In this document: one piece after another, positions 35,801 through 48,291 of the stretch
Layout of the letters: each line of letters opens with the position of its first letter
Numbering within the stretch: the first letter of the stretch is position 1
NCBI RefSeq assembly: GCF_964199755.1
Contig: NC_133929.1
Coordinates: forward strand, 2,559,806-2,623,805
DNA from: Larus michahellis
Lineage: Eukaryota > Chordata > Aves > Charadriiformes > Laridae
DNA: 64,000 nt
Reading direction: 5' to 3'
Translations under genes and position numbers: made by a program
Notes under the pieces: model-generated
Database searches by the model: none
Told to the model about the DNA's origin: nothing
Seen by the model: the letters and a program-made list of their open reading frames with translations, nothing else

Positions 35801-37014
35801 ATGAAAGCTGAGATTCTCATGCAATTTCCTGATATAGGTAGTTATTATTTTAAGCAAAACACAATATACTGTGAAAAATATGATGAAATTGCAAGAGTTG
35901 GTACACTGGGAAAAAAATCAGCAGGGAATCACTGCTTCACGGAATTTTTCTAAGTTATCTATTACTAGTGTCACCTTTTGGGTTCATCTTTTAGAATGCT
36001 TATGCTAATTCATGGACAAAGTATAACACAGAACACAACACATAACACTGAAATAGCACCTTTTAGATATTGGCTATGGGGCTAGTATTTTATTTGGAAA
36101 GAAATGCATTTTTGTTACTATCGTGTTTGGAAAAAGCATAATATGTCCTAAGGAGCAGACATATTCAAAGGAGTAGACGTATTTCAATGGAAGAAACATC
36201 TATTAGATGGTAAGACTAAGAATTTTTATCAATTAGAATTCCTTAGGGAAAGAAGCCAGCAGTCTTTATTAATAGTAGTAGTAGCAGTTGAAATTATACC
36301 ATCTGTCTAGAGACATGGATAATACTTTTGAGGAGAAATGTCAACTGTTTAAAGAACAATTCTGAAAGGAAGGAAAGGGAGAAAAAGCAAAGATGTCCCT
36401 TGGTATCAACTGTACTTTATCCAGCATCTACTGATTCAAGCTTCTGCCCCTTAAACTGTTTGTTTGTTTGTTTGTTTTTTAATTAAAACTGTATTTTCCA
36501 GTGCTTTTCTTTTATATATATTATAGTATTCAGCTATTCCTTCAGTGCGATTACTTGTAAGCTGTGCTTCTTATTTTGTTCGATGTAAGAAATTGATAAC
36601 TTAGCTTTACTTTCTGTCAAGCTCTCAGAAATGGTGTGTGAAACTGCGCCCTATGTTTTTAAAGCATAAAAAGTGTTATGATTTCAAATGTACCTTCTGG
36701 TTCAAATTGTCACAAAACTATTGCTGAATATTTGCCAGCATCTCACCAAAAGAGAGTGAGAGGGACTAGCTATTCAATAAGCTCAACTAGAAAGACTTCT
36801 AATTTTAGTTCCTTTAGTTAACATCCTTAAGCATAATTCCTTCTTGTGTTGTCCATATATATTTTGAGAACTTTTTTTTGTTTCTTTGGCATATGTTAAG
36901 ACTCATGGGGTGCATTTTTAAATGTAGAAAATTCATTGTGGAGGAAAGAGGGAAATTAGAAAGTAAAATTACAAAACAGAAAATTGGTTCTGTTTTACCT
37001 CAAACCAGGACAAT
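32871..37014. other. AT-rich single-copy DNA
   Basis: About 4.1 kb with no recognised coding sequence, RNA gene or transposon. A TTTG repeat lies at about 36457-36478 and AGT triplets near 36270. Short open frames at 33030-33430 overlap on both strands and lack any family signature. Confidence 0.45.
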
Positions 37015-37224
37015 GGGACCCCCTGGGAAACTGCCCTCAGGGACAAAGTTGCTGAACAGAGGTGGCGGATCTTTAAGGACGTTTTCCTTAGAGCACAAGA
37101 ACTCACGATTCCCACATATAAGAAATCAGGCAAGGAAGGCAGGAGACCAACATGGCTGTGTAAGGACCTCTCAGCCAAACTAAAGTGTAAGAAGGAAATG
37201 CACAGGCAGTGGAACCAGGGACAC
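37015..37224 (+). mobile_element. CR1 LINE copy, left part (interrupted by LTR-A)
   Basis: The stretch encodes the linker before the CR1 RT (WETALRDK, then an RWRIFKDVFLRAQEL-type segment). It stops at 37224, where LTR-A starts, and continues at 40092. The five bases before the LTR are GACAC and after it GACAT, a target duplication with one difference. Confidence 0.8.
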
Positions 37225-37384
37225 TGTACTGGGTTTATATGGCAAGGTTTTGGTAGCGAGGAGGCTACAGGGGTGGCTTCTGTGAGAAGATGTCAGAAGC
37301 TTCCTCCATGTCCAAATGAGCCAGTTTTGGCTCTCTCCAAGACGGACCCGCCGCTGGCCAAAGCTGAGCCAATCAGCAGTGGTG
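37225..37384 (+). mobile_element. LTR-A, left part
   Basis: It begins TGTACTGGGTTTATATGG and matches the first 160 bases of the uninterrupted copy at 45787 (GGCAAGGTTTTGGTAG, GGTGGCTTCTGTGAGAAGATG, AGCTGAGCCAATCAGCA). It is cut at 37384 by the reversed LTR-B. Confidence 0.85.
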
Positions 37385-37695
37385 TGTCATGGTTTAACCC
37401 CAGCCAGTAACTATGCACCACACAGCCACTAGCTCACTTCTCCCCCTGCCAGTGGGATGAGGGGAAGAGAATTAGAAGGATAAAAGTGAGAACGCTCGTG
37501 GGTTGAGATAAGAACAGTTTAATAATTGAAATAAAATAAAATAGTAGTAGTAGTTATAATAATAATAATATTGTAATGAAAAGGAAACTAACAGAGAGAG
37601 AGATATACAACCCAAGAAAGACAAGTGATGCAAATGAAAACAATTGCTCAACACCAACCAACCGATGCCCAGCCAGTCCCTGAGCAGCTGCCCCA
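37385..37695 (-). mobile_element. LTR-B, one half (3' half in its own sense)
   Basis: The segment starts TGTCATGGTTTAACCCCAG, the reversed end of a common avian ERV-L-like LTR. Its reverse complement matches the second half of the LTR at 32300 (GACTGGCTGGGCATC, TTGCATCACTTG). A trinucleotide-like TAGTAG/TAATAA tract lies at about 37541-37572. It is interrupted at 37695 by LTR-C. Confidence 0.8.
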
Positions 37696-38767
37696 TGTGG
37701 AATAATTACTAAATTGGCTAAAAATACAAAAGTACAGCATTGTTCACACATTAAGGAAAAGAGGCTTCTGAGGTAGAAAACAGCTGCAGCTGGCATGAAG
37801 AATACAACACCTGTGGTTCCCTGATAAGGATGCTTGTGAAGCTACATGAGGTACGGGGCGGGATGCAATTATTCCGCAGCTTTACCTTATAATGTACAGC
37901 AGATATGGGAATGGGATGATACCATGAAACAGATAAGCTGCCAATTAGCTGCCTGCTCGATACTCGGAGCCAACATTTTGTCAAATTTTGATGAAATGCT
38001 GTCCTTTGTGCGAACTTTGCTCATTATAATGTCATTATAATACCAAAACACACCTCCATCCCAAAGGCTACCCACCTCCAAGGTGTGACCACTCCTTCTT
38101 GAGTCTGCGCCCTGAATTTCTCGTAAACTATACCTTTAATTGTGAAGCGAGAGAATTTTACACCGATCATAATAAAAGTATGTATGACTAAAGTCACTCA
38201 AACTCCACCTTGAAGATAACAAATAGTATAAAAATAGCCCGAGAGAGGGGGGGATACCCGGGGAAGACACCATCGCGAAGAATTCCATCACTGACTTCTG
38301 GGATCAGTCGACGGGCTGAGCCTCTCTTCCCCCTCATAGGGACGCCTTTGGGTAAGACTTAAACTATACAGAGTGCTTTCTCAGGAAACTTAGAAATTTC
38401 TCTAGAGAATTTCTTTCCTACATTTATAGACAGGCTGTACTGTTTATAACTTTGTCGTGTGTTTTGTATATGTAACAATACTTTCATTTGCACATGCTTT
38501 ACAGACAGTGTATTTATCACCGGCAATCCTAAGAACCTGTATATCTGTTGTTTAAATAAACTGCACTGTTTAAGTAGCTAGTCATTTCGGTTTCTCACTG
38601 AACGCGACCAAAGACTGGAGAGTGGCCGTGCTAATTCATGAGCATGACTAGACTGAAGGTGCAGTCCACTATTAGTGTATCCAAATCGTAACAGTTTAAT
38701 ACATATTAAACGCGACTGGGCTGATAGTGGTGAATTGGGCATCACTCAAAATTTAAACTTAGCCGCA
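37696..38767 (+). mobile_element. LTR-C, about 1.07 kb
   Basis: This segment lies inside LTR-B. It begins TGTGGAATAATTAC and ends TTAGCCGCA, with TATAAAAA at about 38227 and AATAAA at 38555-38560. The 320-base gap between these suggests a long R region. No coding sequence is inside, so a solo LTR is the best reading. The family is not recognised, no target duplication is clear, and boundaries may be off by several bases. Confidence 0.6.
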
Positions 38768-39141
38768 CCTGGCCTCCCACCTTGGTGAGGAGTGTTAGAA
38801 CGCAAAGGGGTTTATCTTCTGCCAAAACTACTTTGCCCCTTTTCACGCAACACCCCCCTGCTAACCTTCCCCCTACTTTTATCGCTGAGCATGATGACAT
38901 ATGGTATGGAATATCCCTTTGGTCAGTTGGGGTCAGCTGTTCCAGCTGTGTCCCCTCCCAACTTCTTGGGCTCCCCCAGCCTACTCACTGGCAGGGCAGT
39001 GTGAGGAGCAGAAAAGGCCTTGACTCTGTGTAAGCACTGCGCAGCATCCCTGTGTTATCAACACTGTTTCCAGTACAAATCCAAAACATAGCCCCATACA
39101 AGCTACTAGGATGAAAACTGACTCTATGTGAGCCAAAACCA
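38768..39141 (-). mobile_element. LTR-B, other half (5' half in its own sense)
   Basis: Its reverse complement matches the first half of the LTR at 32300 (TATGTTTTGGATTTGTAC, GATATTCCATACCATAT, then CACCAAGGTGG at the break). Together with 37385-37695 it makes one LTR-B copy split by LTR-C. Confidence 0.8.
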
Positions 39142-40091
39142 GCACCTCTGTGATAACATATTTAAGAAGGGGATAAAACTGCTGCACAACAGCAGTTGGG
39201 AGAGAGGAGTGAGAGTATGTGAAACAACCCTGCAGACTCCAAGGTCAGTGAAGAAGGAGCGGGAGGAGGTGCTCCAGACACTGGAGCAGAGATTCCCCTG
39301 CACCCACAGTGAAGACCATGGCAATGGAGGTTCTCCCCCTGCAGCCCACGAAGGACCATGGTGGAGCATATATCTACCTGCAACCCATGGAGGATGCCAC
39401 ACAGGAGCAGGTGGATGTACCCTGAAGGAAGCTGCAGCCCATGGATAGCCCACGCTGGAGCAGGCTCCTGGCAGGAACTGTGGCCTGTGGAGGGGAGCCC
39501 ATGCAGGAGCAAGTTTTCTGGCATGACCTATGGCCCCACAGGGAACCCACACTGGAGCAGTCTGTTCCTGAAGGACTGCACCCTGTGGAAAGGACCCATG
39601 CTGAAGCAGTTCGTGAAGAACTGTAGCCCATGGAAATTATACATGTTGGAGAAGTTTGTGGAGGAATGTCTCCTGTGGAAGGGACCTCATGCTGGAGCAG
39701 GGGAAGAACATGAGAAAGAAGGAGCAGCAGAGACAATGCATTACGAACTGACCACAATCCCCATTTTCCATCCCCCTGCACTGCTCAGGGAGAGGAAGTA
39801 GAAGAGTCAGGAGTGAAGTTGTACTTGGGAAGAAGGGAGGGGTGGGGAGAATGTTTTTTTAGATTTGTTCTTCTTTCTCGTTATCCTACTCTGATTTATT
39901 GGCAATAAATTAAATTAATTTCCCCAATCAAGTCTTTTTTGACCATGACAGTAATTGTTAAGTAATCTCCCTGTCCTTATCTCGACCCACAACCTTTCCA
40001 TCATATTTTCTCTCCCCTGTCCTGTTGAGGAGGGAAAGTGATAGAGTGGCTTGGTGGGCACCTGGTTGTCAGCCAAGATCAACCCGCCACA
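39142..40091 (+). mobile_element. LTR-A, right part
   Basis: It resumes at GCACCTCTGTGATAACATAT, matching GCACCTCCATGGTAACATAT in the 45787 copy. It runs through the GGAGCAG minisatellite-like region and the AATAAATTAAATTAATTTCC poly(A) region (about 39904), and ends CAACCCGCCACA. The CR1 continues immediately after. Confidence 0.85.
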
Positions 40092-42009
40092 GACATGTAT
40101 CCTGTGAAGAATATAGTGATGCTGCCTGGATGTGTAGGCATGGGATTAGGAAATCTAAGGCACAGTTGGAGATCAATTTGGCAAGGGATGCAAAGAATAA
40201 TAATAAGGGCTTCTACAGGTACATTGGGCAGAAAAGGCAGATTAAAGAAAACGCACCCCGCCTGGTAAGTAAGACAGGAGAGCTGGTGACAACCAACATA
40301 GAGAAGGCTGAGGTATTCAACAATTTTTTTGCCTCAGTTTTCAATGGTAATCTCTCTTCCCACATCTCTCAAGCCCCTGAACCTCAGGCCAGAGACTGAG
40401 GGAATGAAGACCCTCCTATTGCAGGAGAAAATCAGGTTTGACACCACCTGAGGAACCTGAACACACAAAAGTCCATGGGACCCGATGAGATGCATCCCAG
40501 GGTCCTGAGGGAATTGGCTGGTGTAGTTGCCAAACCACTCTTCATCATATTTGAAAAGTCATGGCAGTCAGACGAAGTTCCCAGTGACTGGAAGAAAGGG
40601 AAACATCACACCTATTTTTAAAAAGGGTAAAAAGGAGGACCCTGGGAACTACCAACCAGTCGGCCTCACCTCTGTGCCCGCTAAGATCATGGAACAGATA
40701 GATCCTCCTGGAAGACATGTTGAAGCATATGGAAGACAGGGAGGTGATTAGAGACAGTCAACATGCCTTCACCAAGGGCAAATCATGCCTGAACTAATCT
40801 GGTGGCCTTCTACTTTGGAGTGACTGCATCAGTGGACAAGGGAAGAGCAACTGATGTCATCTCTCTTGACATTTTTAAGGATTTTGACATGGTCCCCCAC
40901 AACATTCTTGCCGCTAAATTGGAGAGATCTGGGTTTGATGGATGGACTGTTAGATGGATAAGGAATTGGCTGGATGGCTGCGTTACAGTCAACAGCTCAA
41001 TGTCAAAGTGGAAACCAGTAATGAGTGATGTCCCTCAAGGGTCCATACTGGGACCAATACTACTTAATATCTTCATCAACAACATAGACAGTGGGACTAA
41101 CTGCACCCTCAGCAAGGCCGCAGATAACACCAAGCTGAGTGGTGCAGTTGATTCGCTGGATGGAAGGGATGCCATCCAGAGGGACCTTGGCAGGCTTGAG
41201 GAGTGGGCCCATGGGAACCTCATGAAGTTCAACAAGGCCAAGTGCAAGGTCCTGCACCTGGGTCAGAGCAATCCCCATTATCAGTGCAGACGGGGGGATG
41301 AACTGATTGAGAACAGCCCTACAGAGAAGAACCTGGGTATACTGGTGGATGAAAAATTGGACATGAGCCGGCAATGTGCGCTTGCAGTCCAGAAAGCCAA
41401 TCGTATCCTGGGCTGCATCAAAAGAAGCGTGGCCAGCAAGTTGAGGGAGGTGATTCTGCCCTTCTACTCCACTCTGATGAAACCCCACCTGGAGTACTGC
41501 ATCCAGCTCTGGGGTCCCCAGGACAAGAAAGATATTAACGTGTTAGAGTGGGTCCAGAGGAGGGCCACAAAGGTGATCACAGGGTTGGAACACCTCTCCT
41601 GTGAAGAAAGGCTGAGAGAATTGGGGTTGTTCAGGCTGGGAAAAGAGAAGGCTCCAGGGAGACCTGATTGCGGCCTTTCAATACTTAAAGGGGGCTTATA
41701 AGAAAGATGGAGAGAAACTTTTTACTGGGGCCTGTGGTGATAGGACAAGGGGTAATGGTTTTAAACTGAAAGAGGGTAGATTTAGATTGGATTTAAGGAA
41801 GGCATTTTTTCACGATGGGGGTGGTGAGACACTGGAACAGGTTGCCCAGAGAAGTTGTGGATGCCCCAACATTGGAAGTGTTCAAGGTCAGGTTGGATGG
41901 GGCTTTGAGCAACCTGATCTAGTTAAAGATGTCCTTGCCCAAGGCAGGGGGATTGGACTAGATGATCTTTAAAGGTCCCTGCTAACCCAAGCCATTCTAT
42001 GATTCTATG
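40092..42009 (+). mobile_element. CR1 LINE copy, right part (RT to tail)
   Basis: The copy continues from 37224 with the linker (EYSDAAWMC, RKSKAQLEINLARDA). The RT follows in several frames: 40527-40751 ([20 protein letters not shown]) and 40802-41701 ([18 protein letters not shown]). The catalytic box reads AADN instead of FADD, so the enzyme is dead. The tail octamers ATTCTATGATTCTATGA end at about 42009. It is more diverged than subfamilies I-III, matching its role as host of three later insertions. Confidence 0.9.
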
Positions 42010-44215
42010 AATACATTCAGGTTTTTCAACTGTCTCCCAAATCTCAAGGATCTTGTTATTCAGAACTGTGTATTCCCTGTTAACACCATCTCTTTTTTTG
42101 CATACCAGAAAAGTAAGGCTAACTCTGCCTCTGTGACACTTCAAATCAGAGAAGTATGGCAGAGTTCTTCATGTTTTTACTTTAGGGCTTCTTTGGAATC
42201 ACAATAAGGTGCAGATGGTTTGAAAGCACTCAACAGATGCATTGTTCTGTTCTAATTTTTTATTTGAGCCTTATATCTTGATTACATTTGTTTTAGACAT
42301 TTTCGACACAGATTTATCCTTAGTGTAGCTCTGCTGAAATAAATGAATTTACACTGGGGATTAATTTGGCTCATTATGGTAACATCTATCCAGATGTTTT
42401 CAAGGTTTTCTTCATTTTAAAAGAGTGAAAAATTACTCCCATAAATAATGCTACCACAGACTTAGGAAAAGAGAGGTGAAAAAAATAGAGAAAGAAATAA
42501 GAGAGAGGAAAAAATACAGAGAGAGAAATAAGTACAAGCAACAAAACTCTTTAATAATTTTTTTCTATGATCACAGAATATAATTTCAAGTTAATGCTAC
42601 TGAAACAATGGAAGACTTTACAACTGAGTATATGCAACACTTAATGAGCATTTATGGGACACCGAATAACTCCCATTAGTGAGAGACGACCTTCATAATT
42701 CACATATTGGTTTACCACTTAATTTTATTAACTCTTGCTCATTAGATGGCAACAGTGCTTTAAGCTGTAACAATTGCTAACTTCTTCAGGTCCCACAGCA
42801 TAAAGGGCTTCCTGCTGTTGGACTTAAAAGGATTTTTCTCATTGCGCATGTGTATTCTCGAAAAGGTAGCCAAAGCAAACAAATAAAAACAAAGGGCTGC
42901 TTGGTTTTCCATGCATGCAGTCCTTGCAGTTCTGTATGTAGTTCACTGAGCCAGCCCTGTCTCCTTCCTAGACGGCACAGGGAAGTAGAAAATTCATCAC
43001 TGACCTCAATCTCTTCTAGCAGACAGACCAGGAAGGAGGAAAACTTGTTTTCTGACCCTAGTCTCCCCTTTGACAGCATGGGACTAGAACAAGAAAAACT
43101 CATTGACTGATCTCCACCCACTCACAGTCCTTCATCCTGGGCCCCCTTTAATGGTTTAGAGCTCTACAAATCATCATTCCTGTGAGGAACGTAGAGGCAT
43201 GTGCACAGATTATAAACAAGGGGTAGAAGATTCCTATTTGTGAGCATTAGAAATACCGCTTATTTAACTTGATTCATAAAAATAAAGGAGAAGAATATTC
43301 TTGGAGCGTAAAGTTTTTGCTTACTTTTTTTTCCAAAGAGAATCAATTGAAGGCACATCATAATACTTGCAAGTTCTTGGAATACATTTTTGGATGCCTG
43401 AGGAACTCAGACACTGAGTAGGCCTATGGCACTTCTGCAGAGCTTTTGAAAAATGCTCTTGTCAGTTTGTTAACTTGCTCCCAAGCCTCAGAACATACTG
43501 TAGTTACTTTGTTCATTACACTACTTACCTGTGAAGCAAAGGACTGATTTTAAAATTCTTTTTCTAACCTGTAAAACCTTCAATGGTACACTTCCTGCAA
43601 AGCTACATAAGCTCTTTTCCCTATTTGCACTGGAGATATGAGTTTACGGTTCATCACCTGGTATTAGCTCTAATACCGAAATGCCAAAGAACGTGACAAT
43701 TTTTTGCATTACACTTCTGTAATACTTTGCCAATTTGCAGTCCGCTCACTCATGATAAGATTTTTTACACAAGAATGCTACTCTGAAAAAATACAGAATG
43801 TACCGATTGCTGCTGTAATAACTTTGTTTTTCAAACTCTTTAGCGTATATTAAAACAATGTAGATGAAACCTTAAAGTCTAGTACAAAAAAAAGAAAACA
43901 CCGCATGGTGATTTTTAAAAGGAAATACTACCATGGAAAGACATTTATTGTTAAGACTCTTTTTAGCATGTAGTGGTTAAGCAAAATCAAAATACACCAC
44001 AGGCCTTTCTAGCTCTACCACACTGTTCAGCAAGAATGCACTTTCTGCTGAATAACTTTATTTTTTAGAAAAAAATGAAATGTGTGTTCACTATCAGAAA
44101 GAACATTTCAAGTTAGCTTAATTGAACAGTAGAAGAGTAACCACTTCAAAAGTGATACATAGTAGATAAAATTAGGAGTGCCTTGTTTTAAGTGGCAAAC
44201 ATGGAGCCTACAGTT
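42010..44215. other. AT-rich single-copy DNA
   Basis: No gene or transposon recognised. A GA-rich tract of AGAGAAA-type repeats lies at about 42470-42535. Confidence 0.5.
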
Positions 44216-44943
44216 TGATGCAACTCTACAGGCTTGGGGCAGAGTGGCTGGAGAGCTGCCTGGCAGAAAAGGACCTGGGCGTGCTGGTCGACATCTGGCT
44301 GAATATGAGCCAGCAGTGTGCCCAGGGGGCCAAGAAGGCCAACAGCATCCTGGCCTGTATCAGGAACAGTGTGGTGAGTAGGACTAGGGAAGTGATCATC
44401 CACCTGTACTCGGCACTGGTGAGGCCTCACCTCGAGTACTGTGTCCAGTTTTGGGCCCCTCACTACAAGAAAGACATTGAGGTGCTGGAGGGCCTCCAAA
44501 GAAGAGCAACAAAGCTGGTGAAGGGTCTTGAGAAGAAGTCCTATGAGGAGTGGCTGAGGGAACTGTGATTGTTCAGCCTGGAGAAAAGGAGGCTGAAGGG
44601 AGACCTTATTGCTCTCTACAACTACCTGAAAAGAGGTGGGGGTCAGTCTCTTCTCCCAGGTAACAAGTGTTCGGACAAGAGGACAAGAGGAAATGGCCTC
44701 AAGTTGCACCAGGGGAGGTTTAGATTGGATATTAGGAAAAATGTCTTTATGAAAAGATTCTCAAGCATTGGAATAGGCTGCCCAGGGAAGTGGTTGAATC
44801 ACCATCCCTGGAGGTATTTAAAGGATGGGTAGATGTGGTGCTGAGGGACATGGTTTAGTGGTGGGTTTGGCAGGGCAAGGTTAAGGATTGGACTTGATGA
44901 TCTTAAAGGTCTTCTCCACCCTAAATGATTCTATGATTCTATT
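44216..44943 (+). mobile_element. CR1 LINE fragment (3' end)
   Basis: The copy encodes the ORF2 tail in two consecutive frames: 44215-44568 ([38 protein letters not shown]) and 44569-44832 ([20 protein letters not shown]), separated by a TGA at 44566-44568. It ends ATTCTATGATTCTATT at about 44928-44943. It is close in sequence to the 26815 copy. Confidence 0.9.
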
Positions 44944-45786
44944 ATCTGTCTATTATTTCTCATTTGGAAGAGCACCAGCTTTAGATAACACAAGTTTTAT
45001 ATATACGGGGGGGGGGGGGGTATAGCTTTGGGAATCAATATACGAAAGATGTACTTTCATATATTGTTAAATTAATTTGCTCATAATTTCAAAATATGAC
45101 AGATAGATTGTGTGTGGGGATTAATACCTAGAAAATTCAGGCCAGACTTAGACCCTGTGAGGGTAGATAAAACACACAAACAAAAAAAAATGAACCCACA
45201 GGCTTTGTAGTCATACCATTCTGTTTTATGACATGGTAGAACAGGTGAAACAAAGACACTAGTGGCACAAATAGAAATGGTTTCTTTATTTGGATTTCCT
45301 ATGGAAATAAGACATATATATCCTGCAGTGTGGTATGTAAATATTATATGCAAATTCATATGGATATATGAATCTGTGTACTTGTATATTGGTAAGTGCT
45401 TTTTCATTAAGCTTGGAACCCACTGGCCTGTATCAAATAAATTAATAAAGTAAAATTGTCAAACATAATTACACTGCTATAGGTTTAACAAAAGTAAGTG
45501 TCTGCACATAGGACAGAGACATCGTAAATGCCCCAACAAGTGAAACACTTAAAACAGAAACTTCCATTTTCAGTCAATCAATCAGTCTCTGTTTCCCTGA
45601 GACTCTGCCTTTGCCTAGACTAAAATTGCTGCCATGTCAGAAAGCGCAGTTACAAAGTGGTTATTTCATGATGTAATTGTGATGGAGACCAGAAACAGCT
45701 GTGCCACAGTCATGTTAAGCTTTCTTTAGAACCCAAATGATGTAAGACGCCTGCTAGATATAAAAGTGAGAACAATGCTAGACAAC
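44944..45786. other. AT-rich single-copy DNA with a G run
   Basis: No gene recognised. A run of at least 14 G lies at about 45006-45020, prone to sequencing and replication slippage. Confidence 0.5.
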
Positions 45787-46863
45787 TGTATTGGGTTTGC
45801 GAGGCAAGGTTTTGGTAGTGGGAGGGCTACAAGGGTGGCTTCTGTGAGAAGATGCCAGAAACTGCCCCCATGTCCGACAGAGCCAATGCCAGCTGGCTCC
45901 AAGACAGACCTGCCACTGGCCAAAGCTGAGCCAATCAGCAACGGTGGTAGCACCTCCATGGTAACATATTTAAGAAGGGGAAAAAACTGCTGCGCAACAG
46001 CAGTCGGAAGAGAGGAGTGAGAATATGTGAGAGAAACAACTCTGCAGCCACCAAGGTCAGTGAAGAAGGAGGGGGATGAAGTGCTTCAGGCGTGGGAGCA
46101 GAGATTCCCCTGCAGCCTGTGGTGAAGACCGTGGTGACACAGGTTGTCCCCCTGCAGCCCATGGAGCTGCACGGTAGAGCAGATATCCATCCTGCAGCCC
46201 GTGGAAGACCCCACGCTGGAGCAGGTGGATGCGTGCTGGAGGAAGCTGCAGCCTGTGGAGAGCACATGCTTGAGCAGGCTCCTGGCAGGACCTCTGGCCC
46301 TGTGGAGAGGAGCCCATGCAGGAGCAGATTTTCTGGCAGGACCTGTGGCCCCGTGGGGGACTCGCACTGGAGCAGTCTGTTCTTGAAGGACTGCACCCTG
46401 TGGAAAGGACCCATGCTGGAGCAGTTTATGGAGGACTGTCTCCTGTGGGAGGGACCCCACACTGGAGCAGGGGAAGACTGTGAGGAGGAAGAAGCAGCAG
46501 AGACAACATGTGATTAACTGACTGCAACCCCCATTCCTTGTCCCCCTGTGCCGATGGGGAGAGGAGGTAGAGAAAATTGGGAGTGAAGTTGAGCCTGAGA
46601 AGATGGGAGGGGTGGGGGAAATGTGTTTTAAGAATTGTTCTTATTTCTCATTATCCTACTCTGATTTGATTGGTAATAAATTAAATTAATTTCCTCAAAT
46701 TGAGTCTGTTTTGCCTGTGACAGTATTTGCTGAGTCATCTCCCTGTCCTTATCTCGACCCATGAGCCTTTCATTATATTTTCTCTCCCCTGTCCTGTTGA
46801 GGAGTGGGAGTGATAGAGCACCTTAGTGGGCACCTGGCAGCCAGACAATGTTAATCCACCACA
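45787..46863 (+). mobile_element. LTR-A, uninterrupted copy
   Basis: This 1,077-bp segment starts TGTATTGGGTTTGC and ends ATCCACCACA. TATTTAAG at about 45967 and AATAAA at 46675-46680 are in LTR order. Between them is a 350-bp region of imperfect repeats, each holding a GGAGCAG core. The copy serves as the reference for the split LTR-A at 37225-40091 and the half copy at 29595. No viral genes adjoin it, so it is a solo LTR. Flanking bases (ACAAC and GGCTG) do not match. Long open frames in both directions inside it come from the repeat composition. Confidence 0.85.
46090..46470 (+). repeat. Minisatellite-like region within LTR-A
   Basis: Imperfect units containing GGAGCAG or GAGCAGG recur every 40-60 bases (near 46212, 46269, 46316, 46366, 46412 and 46460), often after a CCATGCT or CCACACT element. 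The same pattern is present at 39270-39720 and 29600-29740. It lies in the transcribed part of the LTR, between TATA and poly(A) signals. Confidence 0.6.
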
Positions 46864-47567
46864 GGCTGCCATGTAACATGTTGCATGTTATGCAAAAATT
46901 TGATTTTTTTCCTGTAGAGGTCAAAGAATCATTGGGGGGGAAATGGTAATTTAAAGGAAAAGAGATTGATATGGAATAAAGAGAACTGAAGGGCATGAAA
47001 GCAGCTGAAAAATGAGACTGCATTTGGCAGTCCAGGAAATGGCTGTGTATTTTTGGGAAGTCTTGCCTGTTTCCTAGTGAATGAGACACATGTGTGTTAC
47101 TTAATCTAGCCTCATATCCAGGGGGCGGTGTTAATAAGGCTATGTCTAATCTAATGGGTTTCTTAAATTTGCCAGTTGTACAACATCAGAGGTTCTAGGG
47201 AGAGCACGAGTATAGGTAAGATGGGTTCTTTATCAGCATTATTTAATAATGCATGGTACAATCTTCTTTAGCTTGCTTCCTGTAAAGGTCCTACTAAGGC
47301 CATATAAGTCCTTTAAAAAATCTATTTTGCTTAGTGATTACAACAACTTTGGTCTCCTTTTTTTGTGTGAATATTGATTATTTTTGTTAAACATGCTTTA
47401 AACAATACTAGAATTAAAATACTAGGGCTCTAAACCCATGTTTGTTAGAGTTAAAGTCACCCATTAAATTTTTATTTTAGTTAATAAAATAGCCATGCTT
47501 GTTATCAATTTCAATTGCATATTTTTTATAAAATACCACCAAATTCTTACCAGCAATGAAACCTCAA
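46864..47567. other. AT-rich single-copy DNA
   Basis: No feature recognised. Confidence 0.5.
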
Positions 47568-48005
47568 TGTCCTGGTTTGAGGTCAAACAGAACCAATTTT
47601 CTGTTCAGTAATTTTACTTTTAAATTAAGTCTCTTCTAACTGAACTCTGTGAAATTAACGGCATATTTTTTCTGACAGTATCCACTTCCACAGTGATAAG
47701 ACCTGATTGTTTATAATTTATCCCAAGGAACAGTATGTAGAGAGGCTCTTGCTTATACTTATTGCTATAACAACCAAGGTCAGCTAACTTTGTTATTTGC
47801 CCCGTTAGAGGGTTGGAAGCGGAGAAGCGCAGAGGGGTCCCACCTGCAGGGAGGGGACAGGACAGGTGACCCAAAACTGACCAACAGGGTATTCCATCCC
47901 ATCTGCCCCATGCTCTGTATAAAAGCTGAGGGAGCAAAGGGTCAGCCCTTTTTTCTTCAATGGTCGGTGTCTGAGGAGGAGGCTCTGGTGATGTCAACTT
48001 GGCAT
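47568..48005 (+). mobile_element. ERV-L-like LTR, left part
   Basis: The segment starts TGTCCTGGTTTGAGGTC, contains TATAAAAG at 47918-47925, and matches the LTR split by the 14362 CR1. Similarity fades near 48005, before any poly(A) signal, so the R/U5 end seems to be missing. Confidence 0.72.
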
Positions 48006-48291
48006 GAGCATTAAAGGGTGAAGAGTTCCATAGGTAAATTATGAATTTCCTGCAAAAGATATATATATTTTGAGAGTTTTAAATTGAGAAGATCTAAATG
48101 TGTCTGAAATTGTCGCTTTCCAAATGCATCAGATCTCTTATTGTTCTTATACTAGGAATAAGATTAATGTTGTTCAGTTATAGCTCTATTTTAAGAACTT
48201 ATTTTCTTTGCTATTCTCTGTATGCCATGAATATATGATTAATAGTTTAAATAGAATACTTGTAGAATTTTTTATTTTTTAAATTGACAGT
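48006..48291. other. AT-rich spacer
   Basis: No feature recognised. Confidence 0.5.

Noticed and set aside
39124..39801. Overlapping frames of 106-147 codons on both strands
   Set aside because: They lie in the GGAGCAG repeat region of LTR-A and are explained by repeat composition.
37225..40091. One large 2.9-kb LTR or a retroviral internal region
   Set aside because: Comparison with 45787-46863 and 32300-32870 shows three separate LTRs nested in each other, with no viral genes.
29595..46863. GGAGCAG repeats as a CRISPR-like array
   Set aside because: Units are imperfect, spacing varies, there are no unique spacers and no cas genes, and the host is a vertebrate.
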